22,787 nucleotides of DNA from positions 1 to 22,787 of the forward strand of contig CAZJAH010000045.1 of the NCBI GenBank assembly GCA_964544155.1, written 5' to 3'. This DNA is from CAZJAH01 sp964544155. Lineage in GTDB: Bacteria > Bacteroidota > Ignavibacteria > Kapaibacteriales > UBA2268. How positions within the stretch are numbered: position 1 is the first letter of the stretch; the number at the start of each line of letters is the position of its first letter. A program made the translations under genes and the position numbers. Positions 6,570 through 13,005 of this stretch are shown here, piece by piece. Below the pieces are notes generated by a model. The model was not told the DNA's origin. It did not search any database and saw only the letters and a list, made by a program, of their open reading frames with translations.

Positions 6570-8372
6570 TCAGCTTGTGTACATAGCTTCGATCAGCTCT
6601 GAATATTTATTTTCAACAATATGCCTTTTGACGCTCATTTTTGGGCTAAGCTCACCGCTTTCCACAGTGAATGGCTGTGAAAGGAGCTTGAATTTCCTTA
6701 CCCTTTCAAATTTGGCGAAATCTTTTTGCAGCCAGTCTAGATCTTTCTTTATATGGTTAATTATTTTAGTATTAGAAATAAGCTCGCTCTCGTTATTATA
6801 ACTGATTCCGAATTCCTGAGCTAAAAGTTTCAAATTATCATAATGGGGAGTAAGCAATGCTGTTACGTATTCCCTTTTATCCCCGAGAAGAATGCAATGC
6901 TCAATGTATTTGCTCTGGCAGAGTACACTTTCAATAGGCTGAGGCGCAATATTCTTTCCTCCGCTGTTGACGAAAATGTATTTTTTCCTGTCGGTAATTT
7001 TCAGGTTGCCTTTTTCCGTGAAAATTCCCACATCACCTGTTCTGAGCCATCCGCCTTCGCTTATGGCTTCGGCCGTGGCCCTTGGATTATTCCAGTATCC
7101 CTGCATTATGTTATCGCCTTTTACGAGTATTTCACCATCAACATCCATCTTAATTTCTATGCTGCCAAGGGGTTTGCCAACGGTTCCCGGTTCGGCTTCG
7201 TCTCTATGGTTGACAGCCACTAATGGAGCTGCTTCCGTAAGCCCGTATCCCTGCATAACGTCAATTCCCATCGACTTAAAGAAAATCTCAACATCCTCAG
7301 ACAGAGCTGCTCCGCCAGAAATAAACAATTGCAGCCTTCCACCAAGCCTTTCGCGAATTTTGCTGAATACCAGTTTATCCGCGATTTTATATTGCGGGGC
7401 CAGGGTAAATGTACTTTTTCCCTCAAGTTTTGCCCGGGCGTATTTTTTTCCGGTTTTAAGCGCCCAATTGAAGATTTTTTTCTTAGAAGCGCTTTCTTTT
7501 TCCATATTTGAAATGATCCTGTTTTTAACTGTTTCCATCAGGCGTGGTACGGTGGTCATCATGGTAGGCCTTACTTCCCTGATGTTTGCCGCGACAGTGT
7601 CAATTGATTCAGCAATCGCGACCGTTGTGCCGGATCCGTATAAAGTGTAAAAGCCGGTAGTCCTTTCATAAGAATGGCAGAAAGGAAGAAATGACAGGGC
7701 TGTTTCATTGTATAGGTCCTCCAGTACCTGCATGGCGTCATTTACATTTGTTATGACATTGCGATGAGTGAGCATGACTCCTTTAGGATCGCCCGTAGTT
7801 CCGCTTGTGTAGATAAGAGTCAGCAGGTCATCCGGCTGGACCTTCCGGCATGATGATTCGAAAATCTTTTTTCTGTCTTCAGCCTCTAATATTTCCCTGC
7901 CTCTTTGAATTATCGAATCCATTGACCGTATGAAAACATCGTCATGGTCGAATTCCGTGTTCATTACAATAATATGCCTGAGCGAATCCAGCCTTTCTTT
8001 GAATTCGAGAACTTTACGCAGCTGAAAATTATTAGATACGATTACTGCCGATGCAGCGCAGTCGGAGAATATCTTCTCTTCCTGCCTTGAGGTCAGGATA
8101 GGGAAGAGAGGTACATCCACCGCGCCCAGTGCCGATAATGCCAGGCTGGAAATTATCCATTCAATCCTGTTTTCGGATATTATGCCAACTCTGTCATTTT
8201 TATGGATACCGAGCTCTCTTAATCCGATAAAGAACAGCTCTACCTGTTCCCTCAATTCAAGGTGGTTAAGCCCTGTGAATTTGCCGTCATGTTTATACAA
8301 ATAAGCGTCTTTTTTATCGGCAATATGCCCTGTGACTTTTAAAAACATGTCCGGCACGGTCTGGTAATTCAT
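6570..8372 (-). CDS. Long-chain acyl-CoA synthetase (AMP-forming)
   Basis: This protein of about 600 residues is in the ANL superfamily and activates fatty acids to acyl-CoA via an acyl-AMP, feeding lipid synthesis or beta-oxidation. The AMP-binding P-loop YTSGTTGDPKG is near residue 188. The A5 motif QGYGLTEAAP, the hinge/A8 region WLRTGDVG...ITDRKKYIFVNSGGKNIAP and a C-terminal lid follow. Length and motifs fit the FadD15/bacterial long-chain class. I prefer the ATG ending at 8372 because GAGG lies seven bases before it. The ATG at 8402 adds ten residues but has no ribosome binding site. The gene is monocistronic, convergent with the repeat protein and divergent from the esterase. The TDRKK...SGGKNIAP signature contains the usual catalytic-lysine region, so it should be active. 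Confidence 0.93.
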   Translation of the reverse strand: MNYQTVPDMFLKVTGHIADKKDAYLYKHDGKFTGLNHLELREQVELFFIGLRELGIHKNDRVGIISENRIEWIISSLALSALGAVDVPLFPILTSRQEEKIFSDCAASAVIVSNNFQLRKVLEFKERLDSLRHIIVMNTEFDHDDVFIRSMDSIIQRGREILEAEDRKKIFESSCRKVQPDDLLTLIYTSGTTGDPKGVMLTHRNVITNVNDAMQVLEDLYNETALSFLPFCHSYERTTGFYTLYGSGTTVAIAESIDTVAANIREVRPTMMTTVPRLMETVKNRIISNMEKESASKKKIFNWALKTGKKYARAKLEGKSTFTLAPQYKIADKLVFSKIRERLGGRLQLFISGGAALSEDVEIFFKSMGIDVMQGYGLTEAAPLVAVNHRDEAEPGTVGKPLGSIEIKMDVDGEILVKGDNIMQGYWNNPRATAEAISEGGWLRTGDVGIFTEKGNLKITDRKKYIFVNSGGKNIAPQPIESVLCQSKYIEHCILLGDKREYVTALLTPHYDNLKLLAQEFGISYNNESELISNTKIINHIKKDLDWLQKDFAKFERVRKFKLLSQPFTVESGELSPKMSVKRHIVENKYSELIEAMYTS

Positions 8373-8682
8373 GTCGCCGCCTCTGAATTCGCTTACGTTC
8401 ATAATCTAAACCGCAAAAATAATTAATATTTTCATATTTTAATTTGTTTTCAGGTTAATTTATACGCAGCTTAGCTTATTTAATTGGATAATCTTTGTCA
8501 GGCGCACGCGCAATAGCCTAAATGCTCATTAATTATTGACAACCCCTTTTTTTCTTAAATGCCAATTATTTATTTCCATATATCCTTAATAATTCAAAAC
8601 TTTTTTTTACGGGCAATATAATAGCGGTGAAATGGTTTCTAAAACTATGGAATATTAATAAAAAATAATTTTAAAGGGAATC
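8373..8682. other. Divergent intergenic promoter region
   Basis: About 310 bp of AT-rich DNA separate the divergent acyl-CoA synthetase and esterase-family genes, so promoters for both must lie here. A TTGACA hexamer occurs near 8538 on the plus strand, but I see no well-spaced -10 partner. I find no small ORF with a ribosome binding site and no clear operator dyad. Confidence 0.5.
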
Positions 8683-9987
8683 ATGGCTTATTTAATGAGA
8701 GAAAATTTACGGCGCGAATTTGAAGAAGAAATTAACCGCCTGGCAATCAGTTTCAAGGGAAATGATGACCTGGAAGAGCTAATAGAAAAAGCAGGCGATA
8801 AAAAAGTAGTAATGCTCGGTGAAGCAACTCACGGCACTCATGAATTCTATAACTGGCGGGCAAAGATTACTAAAAGGCTCATCGAAGAAAAAGGATTTAA
8901 TATTATCGGGGTGGAAGGCGATTGGCCGGATTGCTATGAGATCAACCGCTATATCAAAAACTATGAGGATTCAGGCGATAATGCCGCTCAAGTTCTCAAA
9001 GGCTTTAACAGATGGCCTGCCTGGATGTGGTCCAATTGGGAAATTGTTGAACTTACAGAATGGCTCAGGAAATACAATGACGGCAGAAAGCATAAAAAAG
9101 CAGGTTTTTACGGACTGGATGTTTACAGTTTATGGGAATCCATGGACGCGCTTTACGACTTCCTGAAAGAGCGCGACCCCAAAGGCGCTGAAGCCGCCAA
9201 AGAAGCCATGCTCTGCTTTGAGCCTTTTGAAAGAGAACCCGGTGACTACGCCAGGTCGCTATCCTTTGTACCTGAAGGATGCGAAAAGGAAGTGACTTCA
9301 CTGCTGGCAAGGATAAGAGCTAACCGCCCTGAATACCGCGACGGTGAATACGAACTTAACGTACTGCAGAATGCTGAAGTTATTGCTAACGCCGAAAAGT
9401 ACTATCGTGCAATGATAAGCGGTGGAATGAATTCATGGAATGTACGCGATACACATATGAATGAAACCATTTCGAGGCTCATTAAAAACAACAATGAAAA
9501 AATCATAGTATGGGCGCATAATACACACATAGGCGATGCCCGAGCTACCGACATGAAACGCAGCGGCAGCATAAATATCGGCCAGCTGGCTAGAGAAACA
9601 TTCGGTGATGAGAATGTATTCCTACTCGGACTCGGTATGTACAGGGGTACTGTTATAGCAGGCGATTCATGGGGAGCTCAAATGAAGGTAATGAATGTCC
9701 CCGAATCCCGCGAAGCCAGCTTTGATCAAATAGTCCAAAGTACAGGAAATGGCGATTGCTATATGATCTTTGATGATAACACAAAGGCGCTCTACAATAA
9801 AACAGAACAGAGAGCCATCGGTGTGGTTTATAATCCGGGGCAAGAGCGCTTTGGAAATTATGTACCCTCAGTGATAGCGCAGCGTTATGATGCTTATATG
9901 TTCTTTGATAATACCGAAGCAGTATATCCAATGCAGATAAGCGCGGATTCACACAAGGAACCGGAAACCTACCCCTGGGGAATTTGA
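8683..9987 (+). CDS. Erythromycin esterase-family hydrolase
   Basis: This 434-residue protein belongs to the erythromycin esterase family (Ere/SBP-type). Some members hydrolyse the lactone ring of macrolides; most chromosomal ones have unknown substrates. The family signatures are visible: LGEATHGTHEFY (Glu47, His50, His53), the acidic motif GVEGDWPD (residues 77-83), GLDVYSL and the later motif VWAHNTHIGDA, which carries the second conserved histidine region. The catalytic His/Glu set appears intact and the length is normal. There is no signal peptide, so it is probably cytoplasmic. AAAGGG precedes the ATG. Nothing nearby suggests a mobile resistance cassette, so I would not infer macrolide resistance. 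Confidence 0.88.
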   Translation: MAYLMRENLRREFEEEINRLAISFKGNDDLEELIEKAGDKKVVMLGEATHGTHEFYNWRAKITKRLIEEKGFNIIGVEGDWPDCYEINRYIKNYEDSGDNAAQVLKGFNRWPAWMWSNWEIVELTEWLRKYNDGRKHKKAGFYGLDVYSLWESMDALYDFLKERDPKGAEAAKEAMLCFEPFEREPGDYARSLSFVPEGCEKEVTSLLARIRANRPEYRDGEYELNVLQNAEVIANAEKYYRAMISGGMNSWNVRDTHMNETISRLIKNNNEKIIVWAHNTHIGDARATDMKRSGSINIGQLARETFGDENVFLLGLGMYRGTVIAGDSWGAQMKVMNVPESREASFDQIVQSTGNGDCYMIFDDNTKALYNKTEQRAIGVVYNPGQERFGNYVPSVIAQRYDAYMFFDNTEAVYPMQISADSHKEPETYPWGI

Positions 9988-10014
9988 TATAATGAGAGGT
10001 ACTCTAATTAAAAT

Positions 10015-10075
10015 AAGGAACTAGGCGGCAGCGGGGAGAATTATCCTTGATGGCAGCCGCCAGACGTTCCTTTTG
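10015..10075 (+). terminator. Long hairpin terminator after esterase-family gene
   Basis: A two-part stem: AAGGAAC (10015-10021) pairs with GTTCCTT (10066-10072), and GGCGGC (10024-10029) pairs with GCCGCC (10056-10061). A TTTT run overlaps and follows the outer stem. It lies about 30 nt after the esterase stop and ends that transcript. It is close to the convergent P460 gene stop and may serve both. Confidence 0.55.
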
Positions 10076-10099
10076 TCATGTACTGATTTTAGAGCTGAT

Positions 10100-11104
10100 T
10101 TATTTAACAAATAAAAAATCACCGCCTTCAGCCGCTGAATGGCATCCGGCGCACATTTGCAGTTTTCCCCTCTGTCCTCCTACGGGCGGAAGCTTACCAT
10201 TAGGATGCGTGTCATAATTATTACTGCCGTCATTAGGCATCATAACGTATTCCCAGTCTCCACCGTCCGGATTATATCCTTCTTCCCGCTTGATCATAGC
10301 AAATGTTACCAGCAGGTCATTTCTGTTGCCGTTTCCGTCTTTATCGAAAGTATGTTTAATTATAACATCACCCGGCTTAATGTCAGCGGATTTCATTGGC
10401 ATATTTGTGTAAACATCTCTGAATGTTTCGTCGGGGCCTAATTCATTGCCCGCGTGGCCGACACTGGCTGAACCGTATTTGGTGCCTGTTATGCCCAGCT
10501 CAAAAGTGTTCGATGCTTCATCGATATCCTTTTGTTCTGCCGTGAACATACCTGGCCTATTCCTGATAAATAAGAAACTACCGTCATCGGCTGCTGAGTG
10601 GCAGCTTTTGCAATTTGCTAAAATACCTCTCTGATCTCCCTCAGGGGGCAGCATTCCGTTGGGATTCATGCTATAATCATTGCTGCCGTCATTTGGCATC
10701 ATGGCATATTCCCAATTTTCACCGCCGGGGTCATATCCTTCTTCGCGTTTTATCATAGCGAAAGTAACGGCAATATCCCCGGCTTCGCCGTTCTGATCTC
10801 TCAAGTAAGTTCTTTTCGTCACTATAGTACCTACAGGCACTTGTGAAAAATCCGTTCTATTCGCGTAAATGCTTCTGTAAGTGTCCCAGGCATCCATGTC
10901 GGGATTTCCGTTGTGAGCAATGGAAGCCGTGCCGTAATAATCACCCAAAACAAAAAGATCTATCTCATTTGTTGCTTCATTGAGGTCCTTTTGTTCAGCA
11001 GTGAATTCGTTGGTAGGTTTAGTACCGTTATCATTATCAGAACAGCCCCAATATAAGCTTATAGCGATAATGCCCATTAGAAATATTATTGAGTATTTTC
11101 TCAT
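10100..11104 (-). CDS. Tandem-domain cytochrome P460-family c-type haem lipoprotein
   Basis: This 334-residue exported protein has a lipoprotein-like signal peptide (lipobox region LYWGC, Cys21). Two homologous domains of about 150 residues follow. Each contains AEQKD(L/I)(N/D)EA, an (Y/F)R.(I/V)Y.N segment, VTFAMIKREEGY, a WEY.MMPNDGSN segment, a PNG.LPP motif and a terminal haem c site: C165-x-x-CH169 (CKSCH) and C318-x-x-CH322 (CAGCH). The layout matches the cytochrome P460/cytochrome c'-beta superfamily, beta-rich proteins with a C-terminal CxxCH that react with hydroxylamine, NO or related ligands. I cannot tell from sequence whether the P460-type lysine cross-link forms, so the activity is open. 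The high identity between halves suggests an internal duplication. Two TGT-N10-ACA elements lie upstream. Confidence 0.82.
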   Translation of the reverse strand: MRKYSIIFLMGIIAISLYWGCSDNDNGTKPTNEFTAEQKDLNEATNEIDLFVLGDYYGTASIAHNGNPDMDAWDTYRSIYANRTDFSQVPVGTIVTKRTYLRDQNGEAGDIAVTFAMIKREEGYDPGGENWEYAMMPNDGSNDYSMNPNGMLPPEGDQRGILANCKSCHSAADDGSFLFIRNRPGMFTAEQKDIDEASNTFELGITGTKYGSASVGHAGNELGPDETFRDVYTNMPMKSADIKPGDVIIKHTFDKDGNGNRNDLLVTFAMIKREEGYNPDGGDWEYVMMPNDGSNNYDTHPNGKLPPVGGQRGKLQMCAGCHSAAEGGDFLFVK

Positions 11105-11159
11105 TTCCTCTCCTGAAAAATGAAATTTAAAACATTAAAAGTTAATTAACAGCACATAA

Positions 11160-11165
11160 AATATA
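11160..11165 (-). promoter_or_regulatory. Candidate -10 element of the tandem P460 gene
   Basis: On the minus strand this reads TATATT. It predicts a start near 11153, about 49 nt before the ATG, and puts the Crp-like element at 11187-11202 at about -41.5. That is the standard class II activator position. The element is AT-rich and not distinctive by itself. Confidence 0.35.
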
Positions 11166-11186
11166 TGGTAATAAAAGCAAACGAAA

Positions 11187-11202
11187 TGTCTCTGTTATGA
11201 CA
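11187..11202. promoter_or_regulatory. Crp/Fnr-type operator upstream of tandem P460 gene
   Basis: TGTCTCTGTTATGACA; read in reverse, TGTCATAACAGAGACA. Half-sites TGTC/GACA form a TGT-N10-ACA dyad of Crp/Fnr-family size. Eight leading bases (TGTCATAA) match the element at 12027 in front of the other P460 gene. It lies 83 bp upstream of the ATG. Confidence 0.5.
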
Positions 11203-11246
11203 ATTTTCCAAAAAAATATTTCTGTATGGTAATCTAAATGTGGTTT

Positions 11247-11262
11247 TGTCATTCTAAATACA
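11247..11262. promoter_or_regulatory. Second TGT-N10-ACA element upstream of tandem P460 gene
   Basis: TGTCATTCTAAATACA shares the TGTCAT half-site and the TGT-N10-ACA frame, with a weaker second half. It starts exactly 60 bp beyond the element at 11187. It borders the terminator of the upstream P460 gene. Confidence 0.35.
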
Positions 11263-11265
11263 AAT

Positions 11266-11297
11266 AAAGCAAAGCCCGTATGTAAAGGCTTTGCTTT
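11266..11297 (-). terminator. Terminator of single-domain P460 gene
   Basis: A perfect 11-bp stem, AAAGCAAAGCC (11266-11276) with GGCTTTGCTTT (11287-11297), has a 10-nt loop. On the minus strand it is followed by a T-rich stretch (ATTTGTATTT). It separates the two P460 genes into independent transcripts. Confidence 0.65.
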
Positions 11298-11335
11298 GAC
11301 AATAAATTATAGCTATTTATTTGGGAAAATTTCAA

Positions 11336-11956
11336 TTATTTCGAGAAAACGAAATCATTACCATCCGCTTTCGCGTGGCAGTCAATACATCCCTGCATTT
11401 TACCTCTCATTTTCGAATCCTGAGCGGGAAGCTTGCCATTGGGATACATATCGAGATCTGTTCCTTTTGCTGGCATTTTTGCCCATTCCCATTCTCCGCC
11501 GTCGGGGTTATAGCCTTCATCGTGTTTCATCATTGCGAACGTTACAAGCAATTCGCCTTTACTGCCGTCATCATTTTTCTTGTAAGTCCTTTTTACAATG
11601 ATATCACCCGGCTGGAAATTATTATTCATTACATCGCGGCTAAGATAAACATCTCTGTAAGTATCATCGGCGGTCAGGTCTTCACCCCCGTGAGCAATGC
11701 TTGCTGTGGGAACCTGCTCTCCGGTAACATTTTCAAAGATCTCCAGTTTTACATCATTTAATCTTTCCTGGGTAAGCATAGCGGCGCCCTGAATATGATC
11801 ACCGTCTTGCATGTGTCCGTCTTCCATATGCTCGTCATTCATTTGCCCTTCCATATGCTCGTCATCCATAGGCATTTCTTCTTCATTATTGCATGATGTC
11901 AAGATGAGCGAACCCGATAAAAATACAGCCATGATCAAAAAAATTCTAAAATTCAT
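11336..11956 (-). CDS. Cytochrome P460-family c-type haem lipoprotein with Met/His-rich linker
   Basis: This 206-residue lipoprotein has a signal peptide with lipobox LTSC (Cys22). A linker of about 30 residues rich in Met, His, Asp and Glu (residues 26-55, with repeated DEHM motifs) comes next. One P460/cytochrome c'-beta-like domain follows, with TYRDVY, VTFAMMKHDEGYNP, WEWAKMP, YPNGKLP and the haem c motif C190-I-D-CH194 (CIDCH). It aligns along its length with each half of the tandem protein at 10100. The Met/His-rich linker suggests binding of a soft metal such as copper; that is inference. The ribosome binding site is AAGGAGAT just before the ATG. The gene is divergent from a Crp/Fnr regulator with a Crp-like dyad between them, so local regulation is likely. 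Confidence 0.82.
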   Translation of the reverse strand: MNFRIFLIMAVFLSGSLILTSCNNEEEMPMDDEHMEGQMNDEHMEDGHMQDGDHIQGAAMLTQERLNDVKLEIFENVTGEQVPTASIAHGGEDLTADDTYRDVYLSRDVMNNNFQPGDIIVKRTYKKNDDGSKGELLVTFAMMKHDEGYNPDGGEWEWAKMPAKGTDLDMYPNGKLPAQDSKMRGKMQGCIDCHAKADGNDFVFSK

Positions 11957-11996
11957 ATATTATCTCCTTTTGTAATAAATAAAATTATTCTTTGTA

Positions 11997-12002
11997 ATTG
12001 TA
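11997..12002 (-). promoter_or_regulatory. Candidate -10 element of single-domain P460 gene
   Basis: On the minus strand this reads TACAAT, predicting a start near 11990. The operator-like dyad at 12027-12042 would then centre near -44, roughly the class II activator position. Confidence 0.35.
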
Positions 12003-12026
12003 AAGGAATTAGTTGATGAATTATTT

Positions 12027-12042
12027 GTCATAAATGGAACAT
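12027..12042. promoter_or_regulatory. Crp/Fnr-type operator between P460 and regulator genes
   Basis: TGTCATAAATGGAACA is a 16-bp TGT-N10-ACA dyad in the divergent intergenic region. It shares TGTCATAA with the reverse of the 11187 element. It is 71 bp upstream of the P460 ATG and 104 bp upstream of the regulator ATG. A TGTCTC half-site follows 59 bp later, at 12086. Confidence 0.5.
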
Positions 12043-12145
12043 ATTAAATAAAATTCAGTTTTTTTTGGATATTAAGTAACTTTCCTGTCTCTTATTGTTT
12101 AATTATATATAGGTATAGGCATTGTTTATAAAAAAATGAAACGTT

Positions 12146-12823
12146 ATGTCCGGAAGCTCTACTTTGTGGTATTTCGAAAACTTCAGTTTATTTGATGTTC
12201 TCACAACAGAGGATAAGATAAAGATCGACAGCCTGGCAGAAATGACCAATTACGGCAAAAAATCTGTAATCTATTTACAAGATGCAAAGCCTGAAAAGGT
12301 GTACATCCTGAAGAAAGGAAAAGTCAAAATATCACGCTATTCCGATAAAGGCAAGGAGCTTATTCTTCAAATTCTCAATCCAGGAGAGATCTTTGGAGAA
12401 GCTTCAATTACAGGGGCGCCGGGCAATGAATATGCCGAGGCTCTGGAGGATTCAGTAATATGCTACCTTGATGGCGATGTCTTCCGCTCGTTTATGGAAG
12501 ATAATCCTGAATTTAATCGGCAAATAACAAAACTAATTGGATTTAAGCTTCAAAAAGTCAGCAGTCAGCTGGAATCATTATGCTTTAAGACCAGCGAAGA
12601 AAGGATAAGGCTTTTTATAAAGGAACTTGCTCTTAATGAGAACGGGAATAAAAATCATAACGGCACAATAAGCGCTAACCTAAAACTTACCCATGAAGAT
12701 ATCGGCAAGCTTACATTTACCAGCCGACAGAAAGTAACTTCCATATTAAGTTATCTGGAAAAAAATAATATTATTCGTTATAACCGCAAAAAAATAGAAA
12801 TTCTGGATATTGATCGATTATAG
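12146..12823 (+). CDS. Crp/Fnr-family transcriptional regulator
   Basis: This 225-residue regulator has an N-terminal cyclic-nucleotide-binding-type beta-roll (about residues 8-125, with VYILKKGKVKISRYSDKGKELILQ split around the conserved KGKV and a GEIFGEAS motif). A dimerisation helix follows, then a C-terminal winged helix (about 150-222, LTHEDIGKLTFTSRQKVTSIL). The recognition helix SRQKVTSIL aligns with E. coli CRP SRETVGRIL, so the CRP Arg180 equivalent is kept, Glu181 is Gln and Arg185 is Ser. There is no N-terminal Cys cluster for an Fnr-type Fe-S cluster, so the effector could be a nucleotide, haem or another ligand. It is divergent from the P460 gene with shared candidate operators, so it probably controls that gene. 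The ATG at 12146 has no clear ribosome binding site. Confidence 0.88.
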   Translation: MSGSSTLWYFENFSLFDVLTTEDKIKIDSLAEMTNYGKKSVIYLQDAKPEKVYILKKGKVKISRYSDKGKELILQILNPGEIFGEASITGAPGNEYAEALEDSVICYLDGDVFRSFMEDNPEFNRQITKLIGFKLQKVSSQLESLCFKTSEERIRLFIKELALNENGNKNHNGTISANLKLTHEDIGKLTFTSRQKVTSILSYLEKNNIIRYNRKKIEILDIDRL

Positions 12824-12895
12824 TTTGTATCACTTATCTTTTTTTGGCGTTTATTATTACGGCTTTTCATTACCCTTTAAAGCCGCTTAGAACTA

Positions 12896-12909
12896 TTTGA
12901 TTTATCAAA
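12896..12909. promoter_or_regulatory. Inverted repeat TTTGAT-TT-ATCAAA upstream of ftsH
   Basis: Six-bp half-sites are separated by 2 bp, about 97 bp before the ftsH start. The half-sites resemble Fnr half-sites, but the spacing is 2 rather than 4 bp, so it is not a normal Fnr box. It is possibly an operator for an unknown regulator. Confidence 0.25.
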
Positions 12910-13005
12910 ATTATGTATTATATTACGCGTCTTTGTCATTTATAGGATATTATGGATATTAAAATGAGACAAAAGAAGAAAGAAATTGAACTCGGAGGTT
13001 AATTA

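Noticed and set aside
6967..7650. Long plus-strand ORF opposite the acyl-CoA synthetase
   Set aside because: It lies entirely within a well-conserved enzyme gene on the other strand and has no recognisable protein features.
11321..11761. Plus-strand ORF opposite the single-domain P460 gene
   Set aside because: It is antisense to a clear haem lipoprotein gene; no ribosome binding site or domain.
12860..12885. Hairpin CGGCTTT/AAAGCCG as terminator of the Crp/Fnr gene
   Set aside because: There is no T-run after the stem on the plus strand; the pairing may be incidental.
12934..12949. TGTCATTTATAGGATA upstream of ftsH as another Crp/Fnr operator
   Set aside because: It has the TGTCAT half but no ACA or GACA second half, so the dyad is lost.
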